Origin: Scandinavium hiltneri
GTDB lineage: Bacteria > Pseudomonadota > Gammaproteobacteria > Enterobacterales > Enterobacteriaceae
Length of the DNA stretch: 64,000 nucleotides
Direction of reading: 5' to 3'
Assembly (NCBI RefSeq): GCF_024764835.1
Contig: NZ_JALIGE010000069.1
Span: forward strand, 124,001-188,000
Both the position numbers and the translations under genes were made by a program. Shown here piece by piece: positions 27,998 to 36,854 of this stretch. The notes under the pieces were generated by a model. It was given only the letters and a program-made list of their open reading frames with translations, had not been told where the DNA came from and did no database searches. Every line of letters starts with the position of its first letter. The stretch's first letter is position 1.

Positions 27998-28027
27998 GCC
28001 GCAGCTTAGTCTGCGGCTTTTTCTTTT
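27998..28027 (+). terminator. Terminator-like hairpin oriented for the plus strand
   Basis: GCCGCAG (27998-28004) and CTGCGGC (28011-28017) with a six-base loop are followed on the plus strand by TTTTTCTTTT. The hairpin covers the ydcN stop codon (28008-28006). No plus-strand gene ends here, and on the minus strand the downstream side is A-rich, so its role is unclear. Confidence 0.6.
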
Positions 28028-28548
28028 GGGTAATGGATTAACGAATGGAACAGCACGGTGCTGTCGGTGCTGTTGCGGTACGCATGCGGTTTATCCCCGG
28101 CGAAGCGTATTCCCTGCCCCTGCTGCACCGGTTGCCACTCCCCGTCGATACACATCTCCAGGGTGCCGTTAATCGCCACCACGTGCTCAATTACGCCGGT
28201 TTCATGCGGCGTGGATTCACTCAGCGCGCCCGGCGCGAGGGTGATCGCGAAATGATCGTAATGTAAAACCGGGTCCCACGGGAAAATGGGCGTCACGACC
28301 ATCGCCTGCTGCTGCGGATCGTAGGCCGTGACCTCGCTTTCCGGCGGACTGATAAACAGCGAAAACGGTACATTCAGCCCGGTAGCAATTTTCCACAGCG
28401 TGGCGACCGTCGGGCTGGATTCATTGCGCTCGATTTGCCCGAGCATTGCCTTCGAGACCCCGGTTTCTTCCGCAAGTTTTGACAGGCTCCACTCGCGCTG
28501 CTGACGCAGGGTTTTCAGAGTGGTGGCCAAGTGTTGTGCAATATTCAT
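28006..28548 (-). CDS. ydcN: XRE-cupin transcriptional regulator YdcN
   Basis: A 180-residue protein with an N-terminal helix-turn-helix (about 8-62, LRQQREWSLSKLAEETGVSK) and a C-terminal cupin barrel (about 105-178) with HETGVIEHVV. It matches E. coli YdcN (178 residues). The ATG at 28548 (MNIAQHL) is chosen over 28566 for family length. It is divergent from ydcO with a pair of operator-like repeats between them, so it most likely represses or senses the ligand of the YdcO transporter. Confidence 0.92.
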   Translation of the reverse strand: MNIAQHLATTLKTLRQQREWSLSKLAEETGVSKAMLGQIERNESSPTVATLWKIATGLNVPFSLFISPPESEVTAYDPQQQAMVVTPIFPWDPVLHYDHFAITLAPGALSESTPHETGVIEHVVAINGTLEMCIDGEWQPVQQGQGIRFAGDKPHAYRNSTDSTVLFHSLIHYPKEKAAD

Positions 28549-28580
28549 GGCGGCTCCTTTTTCCAAAGTTTACCACTTGT

Positions 28581-28624
28581 GCGCTATAACGCCCAATGCT
28601 ACATTTTCCCGGACGCTATAACGC
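28581..28624. promoter_or_regulatory. Twin GCGnTATAnCGC sites between ydcN and ydcO
   Basis: GCGCTATAACGC (28581-28592) and ACGCTATAACGC (28613-28624) are near-perfect palindromes 32 bases apart, about three helical turns. CTTGTGCG and CGCACAAG flank the pair as an outer inverted repeat. They lie in the divergent promoter region and are the best candidates for YdcN operators. Confidence 0.6.
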
Positions 28625-28637
28625 ACAAGGGGGCTTT

Positions 28638-29798
28638 ATGCGCGCATTTCCTTTCTCCACCCTGCTGGCCGGTTTTGTCGCGGTTCTGGTGGGGTATGCC
28701 AGTTCCGCCGCCATAATCTGGCAGGCAGCGGCCGCCGCCGGGGCCGATGCGCACACTATCGCGGGCTGGATGACGGCGTTGGGCCTGGCGATGGGTGTCA
28801 GCACGCTCATTCTGACGCTGTGGCGCAAAGTGCCGGTGCTGACGGCCTGGTCGACGCCGGGAGCGGCGCTGCTGGTGACGGGATTACAGGGCGTGACGCT
28901 GAATCAGGCGGTGGGCATTTTCATTTTCGCCAACGCACTGATTGTGCTGTGCGGGTTGACCGGGCTGTTTGCGCGGCTGATGAAAATTATCCCGCATTCA
29001 CTGGCGGCGGCGATGCTCGCCGGGATATTGCTGCGTTTTGGTTTGCAGGCGTTCACCAGCCTGCAGGGCAATATTCTGCTGTGCGGCGGTATGCTGGTGG
29101 CGTGGCTGGTGTTTAAAGCCCTCGCCCCGCGTTATGCGGTGGTTGCTGCATTGCTGGCGGGCAGCGGGGTCGCCATTTTCTCCGGCGAACTGCACAGCGA
29201 CACGCTGAATCTGGCGTTTGTGATGCCGCGTTACATCGCGCCGGAATTTACCCCTTCACTGCTGCTGAGCGTCGGCCTGCCGTTCTTCCTGGTGACGATG
29301 GCGTCGCAGAACGCGCCGGGCATCGCCACCCTGAAAGCCTCCGGATATCCGGCCCCGGTCTCATTGTTAATCGTCATCACCGGCGGCATCGCGTTAGCCT
29401 TTTCACCGTTTGGCGTTTATTCGATGTGTATTGCGGCGATCACCGCCGCGATTTGCCAAAGCCCGGAAGCGCATCCGCAGGCCGACCAGCGCTGGAAAGC
29501 CGCCGCGGCGGCAGGCGGTTTTTATCTTCTGGCGGGCATTTTCGGCGGGTCGATTACGTCATTACTGGCGGCGTTACCCGTCGCCTGGATCCAGATGCTG
29601 GCAGGTCTGGCGCTGCTCGGCACCATCAGCGGCAGCCTGGTGCAGGCGCTGGCGAAAGAAAACGAACGGGATGCAGCCATTGTCACCTTCCTGGTCACTG
29701 CCAGCGGATTAACACTGGCCGGAGTCGGTTCGGCGTTTTGGGGATTAGTCGCGGGCGGAATGTGCTTTAGCGTGCTGTCACTTTCCCGCCGCGCGTAG
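28638..29798 (+). CDS. ydcO: BenE-family transporter YdcO
   Basis: A 386-residue polytopic protein, close to E. coli YdcO (391). Signature stretches are STLLAGFVAVLVGYASSAAI, TAWSTPGAALLVTGL and MASQNAPGIATL. BenE proteins import benzoate-like acids, but YdcO's substrate is unknown. The ATG at 28638 follows AAGGGGG; the frame extends upstream to 28596 over the operator sites. Its 3' end overlaps the opposing AraC gene by 21 bases. Confidence 0.92.
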   Translation: MRAFPFSTLLAGFVAVLVGYASSAAIIWQAAAAAGADAHTIAGWMTALGLAMGVSTLILTLWRKVPVLTAWSTPGAALLVTGLQGVTLNQAVGIFIFANALIVLCGLTGLFARLMKIIPHSLAAAMLAGILLRFGLQAFTSLQGNILLCGGMLVAWLVFKALAPRYAVVAALLAGSGVAIFSGELHSDTLNLAFVMPRYIAPEFTPSLLLSVGLPFFLVTMASQNAPGIATLKASGYPAPVSLLIVITGGIALAFSPFGVYSMCIAAITAAICQSPEAHPQADQRWKAAAAAGGFYLLAGIFGGSITSLLAALPVAWIQMLAGLALLGTISGSLVQALAKENERDAAIVTFLVTASGLTLAGVGSAFWGLVAGGMCFSVLSLSRRA

Positions 29799-30650
29799 CT
29801 GGGATGGCGTCATGCCCAGCGCACTTTTGAAGCGGTTGCTGAAATGGCTGGCGGAGCTAAAGCCACAGGCCAGCGCGATCTCCGTCAGCGGCAGCGCGCT
29901 GTGGCGCACTAGCTCCTGCGCCCGCGCCATTCGGCGCTGCATCACGTACTGATGCGGCGCCATTTTCATCGACAGCGTAAACATGCGCGCAAAGTGATAT
30001 TCGCTAAGCGCCGCTTCCTGCGCCAAATCCGCCAGCGTCAGGGGCTGAGCAAGGTTCGCTTCCATGTAGGCCAGCACGTTGCGCAGCACGAAGGGAGCCA
30101 GCCCGCCGGTCACTTTCGGCAACTGCCACTGCGCGTTGGTGTAATGCTGTATTAAATGCGTTAACAGCAGCGTGGTCGCCGAACTGAGCGCCAGATGATT
30201 GGCCTGCTGCTGCCAGTCGGCATCGAGCAGGAAATGGCGGTACAGCGCGGTGATTTTGTCATCGGTGGCGAAGGTTTTTTCATCGAGACGAAACGACGTC
30301 GGGCTGCGATCCCAGATTTTCTCGCCGGTTTCGCGCAGGTGTTCATCCGTGCAATACAGATGCACAAATGACAGGTTGTCGCGGATATCCCAACTCGATT
30401 CACTGTCTTTCGGCATCAGACAAAAACGGTCCGGTCCCCCGCCATTTTTCCAGCCGTACGGTGTTTTGTGATAGCTCTCATAGCCATCAGCCACGTACAG
30501 GCTGAGCGTGTGATGGTCGCTCTGCACCGTCACGGTATCGTTTTGATTGAACCAGGCCGCCAGCTGAATGCCGGAATTCAACGCCACCGTGTCCCGCAGG
30601 ACGGCGTTTTGTTGGCGCAGGGTTTCAAACGTACCGTAGGTTTCAGACAT
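29778..30650 (-). CDS. AraC-family transcriptional regulator
   Basis: A 290-residue protein. A cupin-like sensor region fills the first 170 residues, and two helix-turn-helix units lie at about 190-285 (LTLADLAQEAALSEYHFARM; LTEIALACGFSSASHFSNRF). It is divergent from the DMT exporter gene at 30837 across 186 bases, suggesting that it activates that gene. No E. coli K-12 orthologue comes to mind at this position. Confidence 0.86.
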   Translation of the reverse strand: MSETYGTFETLRQQNAVLRDTVALNSGIQLAAWFNQNDTVTVQSDHHTLSLYVADGYESYHKTPYGWKNGGGPDRFCLMPKDSESSWDIRDNLSFVHLYCTDEHLRETGEKIWDRSPTSFRLDEKTFATDDKITALYRHFLLDADWQQQANHLALSSATTLLLTHLIQHYTNAQWQLPKVTGGLAPFVLRNVLAYMEANLAQPLTLADLAQEAALSEYHFARMFTLSMKMAPHQYVMQRRMARAQELVRHSALPLTEIALACGFSSASHFSNRFKSALGMTPSQLRAAGK

Positions 30651-30836
30651 CGTTGTCGCTGTGGCAGTGAATCAGAGTGACAGTCTATGAATTGTCGCCC
30701 GCCCTTGCCAGCTTTACTCCGTCTGCGATTGAAAAAAATGCGCAAGAATATGCAACTCGCCCGCAATCTCCTGCAAGCACGCTTTTGTGCCGTCAGTCAC
30801 ACTTCGGACTATTACTGACTGAACAGAGAAAAAATA

Positions 30837-31745
30837 ATGAATGTGCTGCTCTATTTTCTGGTGGTGGTTATCTGGGGAACCACCTGGATTGCGATTTTCC
30901 TGCAACAGGGGCCCGTCGCCGCGCCGGTGTCGATTTTCTGGCGCTTTGCCGTCGCCAGCGTCACCCTGATGGTGGTGCTGAAAGTGATGGGTCGATTGCG
31001 TAAATTGCAGGTGCGCGATCATCTGTTCTGCATCATCCAGGGCTGCTGCGTGTTCTGCTTTAACTTCTGGTGTTTTTATACCGCGGCGAAGTGGATCAAC
31101 ACCGGGCTGGAATCGGTGATTTTCTCGATGGCGGTGCTGTTTAACGCCATCAACAGCTTCCTGTTTTACCGCCAGCAGCCACCGGGACGTTTTTACCTCG
31201 CCGCCCTGCTCGGTTTAATCGGCATCGTGACGCTGTTCTGGGATGATTTGCAGGCCAGCGGCCTGAGCACCGAACTGCTGATGGGCATCGGCCTGAGCGC
31301 GTTGGGCACATACGGCTTCTCGCTGGGCAACATGCTGAGTATTCGCCACCAGCGCCGTGGTCTGGAAACGCTGACTACCAACAGCTGGGCGATGCTGTAC
31401 GGTACTATTGTGATGGGCGTGATTGCGCTGATTCGCGGCGATAATTTCATGCCGGAATTCACCTTCAGCTACATGGGCGCGCTGCTGTATCTGGCTATTT
31501 TTGGCTCGGTTATCGCCTTCGGTGCCTATTTCACCCTTGTCGGACGCATCGGGCCGTCCAACGCGGCCTACAGCACCCTGCTGTTCCCGCTGGTGGCGCT
31601 GACCATTTCTACGTTCTACGAGGGTTATGTCTGGCACGCCAATGCGGTATTTGGCCTGGGGCTGATTCTGGTGGGAAATCTGGTGATGTTCGCGAAACCG
31701 GAAACCTGGTTTAAACGCGGCGTCATGCGCAAAAGTGCGGCATAA
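30837..31745 (+). CDS. DMT superfamily (EamA) transporter
   Basis: A 302-residue membrane protein with about ten helices in two EamA halves (LLYFLVVVIWGTTWIAIFL; second half near 150, with GRIGPSNAAYSTLLFPLVAL). Inner-membrane exporter of unknown small molecules. It is divergent from the AraC regulator and ends in a strong bidirectional terminator (31750-31771). Confidence 0.87.
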   Translation: MNVLLYFLVVVIWGTTWIAIFLQQGPVAAPVSIFWRFAVASVTLMVVLKVMGRLRKLQVRDHLFCIIQGCCVFCFNFWCFYTAAKWINTGLESVIFSMAVLFNAINSFLFYRQQPPGRFYLAALLGLIGIVTLFWDDLQASGLSTELLMGIGLSALGTYGFSLGNMLSIRHQRRGLETLTTNSWAMLYGTIVMGVIALIRGDNFMPEFTFSYMGALLYLAIFGSVIAFGAYFTLVGRIGPSNAAYSTLLFPLVALTISTFYEGYVWHANAVFGLGLILVGNLVMFAKPETWFKRGVMRKSAA

Positions 31746-31749
31746 AAAA

Positions 31750-31771
31750 ACCGGCGGTACAAGCCGCCGGT
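31750..31771. terminator. Bidirectional terminator between DMT exporter and ydcL
   Basis: ACCGGCGG (31750-31757) and CCGCCGGT (31764-31771) with a six-base loop. AAAAAAA precedes it and TTCTTAT follows, so it serves both converging genes, with a better T-tract (seven T) on the minus strand. Confidence 0.85.
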
Positions 31772-31790
31772 TCTTATCATCATCCCAGGC

Positions 31791-32459
31791 TTACTTCGGC
31801 GTCGGGTCGAACTTCACGGCATCAATCGCCATCTCATCAATCACCGCTTTCAGCGTTTCCGCTGTCAGCGGTGTATTTTCGTTAGACAGGTCTTTGCCTT
31901 CCCCTTTACGCACGACTTTAATCACCGGCTTATTGGTTTTTGGATCGATAAGCTCACCTTCAAAATAAAGGTTGGTGTCCATGGTGCGATGCCCCGTTGC
32001 TATTTGGGTACCGGCAACAATCATCGCTACAGGAATAACTTCATAGAATTGCAATCCCTCTTTGCTGGTATCCACCCCAGTGATAGCACCACGGAAAATC
32101 AGGCTGCGCGGGCCTACCGTAGTTGCCAGCGGTTTCTTCTCAGAAATCGCTTTTTTCATCTGCTGGTTAGTGTAATTGAGGATTTGCGCCAGCGCCTGTT
32201 CACCCACCTGCGTTGTCGGTTTAGGTACTGGATAGTAAATAATCGGCTTATAAACGACGTTGTCGTAATTAGCCGGATTGTAATGCGGATCGATCCAGCG
32301 CAATTCTGGCTTCCCGGACGCAGATGTCGTTTCCTTGAGGTCAGAATAGTTTTTCAGGAAGCCAGAATACTTCTCCGGCTGAGCGATTTTAGATGCACAT
32401 CCTGTTAACGCTAACGTGGCTGCAACGGCGGCCACTTTAAAAATAGTTTTGCTACGCAT
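31791..32459 (-). CDS. ydcL: Lipoprotein YdcL
   Basis: A 222-residue lipoprotein (MRSKTIFKVAAVAATLALTGC, lipobox LTGC, Cys21) with DUF3313-type mature sequence (KYSGFLKNYSDLKETTSASG, GHRTMDTNLYFEGELID). It matches E. coli YdcL in length and sequence. The ATG at 32459 gives the lipoprotein signal; the frame extends to 32483. Function unknown; outer-membrane location is likely. Confidence 0.92.
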   Translation of the reverse strand: MRSKTIFKVAAVAATLALTGCASKIAQPEKYSGFLKNYSDLKETTSASGKPELRWIDPHYNPANYDNVVYKPIIYYPVPKPTTQVGEQALAQILNYTNQQMKKAISEKKPLATTVGPRSLIFRGAITGVDTSKEGLQFYEVIPVAMIVAGTQIATGHRTMDTNLYFEGELIDPKTNKPVIKVVRKGEGKDLSNENTPLTAETLKAVIDEMAIDAVKFDPTPK

Positions 32460-32596
32460 AAATGAGTCCCTGTAAAAGCACAAATGCGCCCTCTTTATAG
32501 CAAAACGTCACACGGGATGTTGTAGGAAAAAAAGCGAAGGTGAAAATATTCGTAAAATAATTATCACCTGCCGAAATAACAGGTGATATGTAGGGT

Positions 32597-33762
32597 TTAT
32601 TTCACGTCTACCTGGTAGAACAAATGCTTACCAAACGGATCGATTTCGTAACCGCTCACCTCTTTGCGAACCGGTTCAAAAATGGTCGAATGGGCAATCA
32701 TCACCGCCGCCATCTGGTCGTGCATCATCTGCTGTGCCTGCTGATACAACACCGTTCGCTTTTGCTGATCGGTAATCGATTTCGCCTGCGCGATTAGCTT
32801 ATCGAACGGCGCATAGCACCACTTCGCCGAGTTCGAACCGCCGTTGGCTGACTGGCAGGTAAACAACGGCCCGAAGAAGTTATCCGGATCACCCGTCGCC
32901 GTCGTCCAGCCCATCAGTGCGGCCTGATGCTCTCCGTCTTTCACCCGCTTCAGGTATTCACCCCACTCATAGGTCGTGATGGTAGTTTTGACGCCAATTT
33001 TCGCCCAGTCGGCCTGGATCATCTCGGCCATGCGTTTAGCGTTCGGGTTATACGGTCGCTGCACCGGCTTCGCCCATAAATCGACATTTAAACAGCGGTG
33101 AACAGAATGCGCGAATCCTTCTGGTACTGCGCCAGCTTAAACGGCCCGGTACCAATCGGGTCCATGTCTACACGTTCCGGCATGCCCGCTTTCATCATCG
33201 CGTCAGCATATTCATTGGACAGGATCGAGGCGAAATACCAGGCCAGATCCGCCACGAACGGCGCTTCCGGGTGTGCCAGGGTGAAGCGCACAGTGTGGTC
33301 ATCCACTTTGTCGATTTGGGTAATCAGTTTGCCAAACTCAAGGCTTTCGAAGTTGGAATAACTGCCGCCGGAGACCTTGTGATACGGGTTATTTTCATCT
33401 TTTTGACGCATAAACGAGAAAATTACGTCATCGGCGTTGAAATCCCGCGTCGGGGTGAAGTATTTGTTGCTCTGGAACTTCACGCCCTTGCGCAGATGGA
33501 AAGTGTAAACCTTGCCGTCGTTGCTCACGTCCCAGCTTTCCGCGAGGCTGGGCACCAGTTTCGTCGTCCCCGGAGTGAAATCCACCAGCCGGTTATACAC
33601 CGGCACGGCGCTGGCATCGACGCTGGTCCCCGAGGTATAGAGCTGCGGGTTAAAATTCTCCGGCGATCCTTCCGAACAGTACACCAGCGTCTTCGCCGCC
33701 ACGGTGGAACTTACCGTCAGGGCCGCTATCGTCAGTGCCAGCATTGTCAGTTTGCTTTTCAT
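32597..33762 (-). pseudogene. DppA-like peptide-binding protein, internally deleted
   Basis: The 5' part (33762-33088) encodes a signal peptide and a DppA-like N-terminal half (KTLVYCSEGSPENFNPQLY ... GTGPFKLAQYQKDSRI). It stops with TAA right after RILFTAV. Homology resumes in another frame (VDLWAKPVQRPYNPNAKRM ... HSTIFEPVRKEVSGY) and continues to 32597. About 150 residues in the middle are missing relative to DppA, and the frame differs, so no full protein can be made. It is divergent from an intact peptidase T paralogue at 33856, so peptide uptake and cleavage were probably once linked here. The remaining pieces look well preserved, which suggests recent loss. Confidence 0.88.
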
Positions 33763-33855
33763 GTCCTTTTCCTGTTCTTATTGATTTAGATTTCAATTGA
33801 TACCATCAAACACAAACTGCAAACATCTGATAACTAGAATAAAGAAGGAATCACT

Positions 33856-35088
33856 ATGTCTTCTCCGCTCGCCAGTCAATTAACCCAACGCTTCTTCCGC
33901 TACCTGGCTATCACCAGTCAAAGCGATGCCAGCGCCACCACGTTGCCGACCACCGTCGGTCAGCATGAGATGGCGCGCGAGCTCGCCAAAGAGCTGGCAC
34001 AGCTGGGCCTGGAGAGCATTGAGATTGACGAACACGCCACCGTCACGGCGGTGAAAAAAGGTCACGTTGACGGCGCGCCGCGCGTCGGTTTTATCACCCA
34101 TATTGATACCGTTGACGTCGGTTTAGCGCCGGATATTCATCCACAAATCCTGCGTTTTACCGGTCAGGATCTCTGTCTGAACGCCGAACAAAACGTCTGG
34201 CTTCGCGTCGATGAGCATCCTGAAATCCTCGCCTATCCTGATGAAGAGATTATTTTCGGCGACGGCACCAGCGTACTCGGGGCGGATAACAAAGCGGCGG
34301 TTACCGTGGTGATGACTCTGTTGGAGAATTTGACGGAGCAACATCGTCACGGCGATATCGTGGTGGCGTTCGTACCGGATGAAGAAGTGGGCCTGCGTGG
34401 GGCCAAAGCGCTGGATCTGGAACGTCGCTTCAATGTCGATTTCGCGTGGACCATCGATTGCTGCGAACTTGGCGAAATTGTTTACGAGAATTTTAATGCC
34501 GCCGCAGCGGAAATCCGCTTCACCGGCGTGACCGCACACCCGATGTCATCCAAAGGCGTGCTGGTGAATCCGTTGCTGATGGCCACGGATTTCATCAGCC
34601 ATTTTGACCGTCTGCAAACGCCGGAGCACACCGAAGGCCGCGAAGGCTACATCTGGTTTAACGGCATGGACGCGGTGCAGAGCCAGGCGATTCTGCGCGC
34701 CAATATTCGTGATTTTGACCTGCAAAGTTTCGAACGCCGTAAACAACAGATTGCCGACGTCGCCGCGAAAATTGCCGCACAGTATCCAACCGCCAACGTG
34801 GAATTCCAGATTAGCGATACCTACAGCAATATCAGCAACGCCGTGGGTGAAGACAGGCGCGCTATCGATCTGATGTTTGAGGCGATGGAAAGCCTGGGGA
34901 TTACGCCAAAACCGACGCCGATGCGCGGAGGCACCGACGGCGCGGCGCTGTCAGCCAAAGGGCTGCTGACCCCGAACTTCTTCACCGGCGCGCACAACTT
35001 CCACTCGAAGTTTGAGTTTTTGCCGCTGAAATCGTTCGAGGCCTCGTACAACGTCGCCCTTCAGCTGTGTCTGATGGCCGCGCGTTAA
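33856..35088 (+). CDS. Peptidase T-like tripeptidase (M20B)
   Basis: A 410-residue zinc aminopeptidase of the PepT type. It shows FITHIDTVD, FGDGTSVLGADNKAAV, FVPDEEVGLRG, AWTIDCCELG and GAHNFHSKFEF, which supply the two-metal ligands and the catalytic Glu. Complete compared with PepT (about 408 residues). It removes N-terminal residues from tripeptides in the cytoplasm. The usual pepT lies elsewhere in enterobacteria, so this is probably a second copy. It is divergent from the broken dppA-like gene. SD AAGAAGGAA precedes the ATG. Confidence 0.88.
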   Translation: MSSPLASQLTQRFFRYLAITSQSDASATTLPTTVGQHEMARELAKELAQLGLESIEIDEHATVTAVKKGHVDGAPRVGFITHIDTVDVGLAPDIHPQILRFTGQDLCLNAEQNVWLRVDEHPEILAYPDEEIIFGDGTSVLGADNKAAVTVVMTLLENLTEQHRHGDIVVAFVPDEEVGLRGAKALDLERRFNVDFAWTIDCCELGEIVYENFNAAAAEIRFTGVTAHPMSSKGVLVNPLLMATDFISHFDRLQTPEHTEGREGYIWFNGMDAVQSQAILRANIRDFDLQSFERRKQQIADVAAKIAAQYPTANVEFQISDTYSNISNAVGEDRRAIDLMFEAMESLGITPKPTPMRGGTDGAALSAKGLLTPNFFTGAHNFHSKFEFLPLKSFEASYNVALQLCLMAAR

Positions 35089-35681
35089 GCGGGTTTGCGC
35101 GCGAGCATCGTGGCGAAACGCAGTTTAATGCGATTGCCGTTGGCGTCGGTGCGGTGTAACTCACCGACGTCCTCGTTATAACGATCACATTCCCAGCCGG
35201 CGTAGTATTCCTTCAACTCGCCCTGCTTAAAGGCAAACGGGAAACCGACGTTACACGGGTAATCGTCGGTATCCATCGCCGCTACGATAAGGTTCCAGCC
35301 GCCCGGTTTGGTGCAGCGTTGCATATTGGCGATAAGCCCAGGAATGGTGTCGGCCTCGAGGAACATCATCACCACGGTCGACAGAATGAAGTCGTATTCG
35401 CCGTCAAAAGACAGCGTATTGAGGTCGAGCTCTTTCGAACACAGATTCTCGATCCCTTCCGCCTGACGAATGGTTTCCAGATTATTAATGCCCGCCGGGT
35501 TCTTATCCCACGCCGTCACGTCAAAACCGTTGGCTGCCAGATACAGGCTGTTGCGCCCGTTGCCACAGCCTAAATCGAGGGTTTTACCCGGCGCGATTTT
35601 CGTTGCCGCATGCAGCACTTCCGAGTGGGTGCGGGTCAGGCCGTATTTGTCGGTAAAGTAGTTTTCATCACGAACGGTCAT
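35085..35681 (-). CDS. tehB: Tellurite methyltransferase TehB
   Basis: A 198-residue class I methyltransferase, one residue longer than E. coli TehB. It has DENYFTDKYGLTRTHSEVL, SAM motif I LDLGCGNGRNSLYLA, and the strongly conserved C-terminal DVGELHRTDANGNRIKLRFA. It methylates tellurite and selenium compounds using SAM. In E. coli it follows tehA; here the upstream neighbour is ydcK, divergent, and no tehA is present. Its 3' end overlaps the opposing peptidase gene by four bases. Confidence 0.93.
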   Translation of the reverse strand: MTVRDENYFTDKYGLTRTHSEVLHAATKIAPGKTLDLGCGNGRNSLYLAANGFDVTAWDKNPAGINNLETIRQAEGIENLCSKELDLNTLSFDGEYDFILSTVVMMFLEADTIPGLIANMQRCTKPGGWNLIVAAMDTDDYPCNVGFPFAFKQGELKEYYAGWECDRYNEDVGELHRTDANGNRIKLRFATMLARKPA

Positions 35682-35873
35682 TGTGAGTCCTTGTCAGATA
35701 GCAGAGTGTGTCGTTCCACGTGGGGAGAGGCAGAACCTTGCTGTGCAGATCCACACGCTTCATTTGTTTAAGCATTCAAAAATATTTGAAGATGCATTTT
35801 AAAGGAACCTTATCCGTCGCGTCACGCAGAATCTTTGCTACGTTTAAGCTAATCACACATTAAGAGAATACCA

Positions 35874-36854
35874 ATGAACAAGTACCGCCTCAGTGACACC
35901 TCGCGTGCGTTCAGCTTTCAGGAAAATGGCGAAAAGAGAAGCGTCACCCTGTGGCAGATTATTGCCCTGCGTGATTTCGCTGACGTGGCGCAGGGTGCCG
36001 CGGGCGGCTGGATTGACGCTGAAACCGCGCTCAGTCAGGACGGCGACTGCTGGATTTACGACGAAAACAGCGTGGTGTTTGCCGATGCGAAGATTACGGG
36101 CAATGCGCGCATTACGCAGACCTGCACCCTGTCGCACGGCGCGGTGATTGAGGATAACGCCTGGATAGATAACGCGACCATTAGCCACGAAGCTCAACTA
36201 AGTGACAACGTCACCGTTCAGTGTTCGCGGGTGCGTGGGAAATGCCGCATTTTCGGTACCGCGCGCATCCTCAATGAGAGCGACATTATCGCCGCCATGG
36301 GCTTAACGCCTGACAGCACGCAAATCCTGCAAATCTACGATCGCGCCACCGTCAGCCGCTCCCGCGTGGTGCATCAGGCGCAAATCTACGGCGAGGCAAT
36401 CGTCGACCAGGCGTTTATCGAGCATCGGGCCGAAGTGTTCGACGCCGCGTTGTTGCAGGGTAACGAAGAGAATAATGTCTGGGTGTGTGACTGCGCGAAA
36501 GTCTACGGCAATGCGCGCGTGGTGGCGGGCAACGGCGAAGACGCGATCCCCACGTTGCGATACAGCTCGCAGGTCGCAGAAAATGCGGTGGTCGAAGGCA
36601 ACTGCGTGCTCAAGCATCACGTGCTGATCGGCGGTCACGCCTGGCTGCGCGGCGGGCCGATCCTGCTCGACGACAAAGTTCTGATTGAAGGCAACGCGCG
36701 GGTCATCGGCGATGTGGTTATCGAGCATCGCGTTGAAATTTGCGGCAATGCCATTATCGAAGCCTATGCTGGCGACAGCATTCACATTCGCGGGCGCAAG
36801 GTTATCAACGGCGACGAACGCGTGACCCGCACGCCGCTGCTCGGCTCACTCTAA
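35874..36854 (+). CDS. ydcK: YdcK, left-handed beta-helix (hexapeptide-repeat) protein
   Basis: A 326-residue protein, identical in length to E. coli YdcK. Most of it consists of short repeats with small and aliphatic residues (DAKITGNARITQTCTLSHGA, NAVVEGNCVLKHHVLIGGHA) that fold as a parallel beta-helix as in acyltransferases. No clear catalytic His can be singled out. Function unknown. It overlaps the 3' end of rimL, which converges on it, by nine bases. Confidence 0.92.
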   Translation: MNKYRLSDTSRAFSFQENGEKRSVTLWQIIALRDFADVAQGAAGGWIDAETALSQDGDCWIYDENSVVFADAKITGNARITQTCTLSHGAVIEDNAWIDNATISHEAQLSDNVTVQCSRVRGKCRIFGTARILNESDIIAAMGLTPDSTQILQIYDRATVSRSRVVHQAQIYGEAIVDQAFIEHRAEVFDAALLQGNEENNVWVCDCAKVYGNARVVAGNGEDAIPTLRYSSQVAENAVVEGNCVLKHHVLIGGHAWLRGGPILLDDKVLIEGNARVIGDVVIEHRVEICGNAIIEAYAGDSIHIRGRKVINGDERVTRTPLLGSL

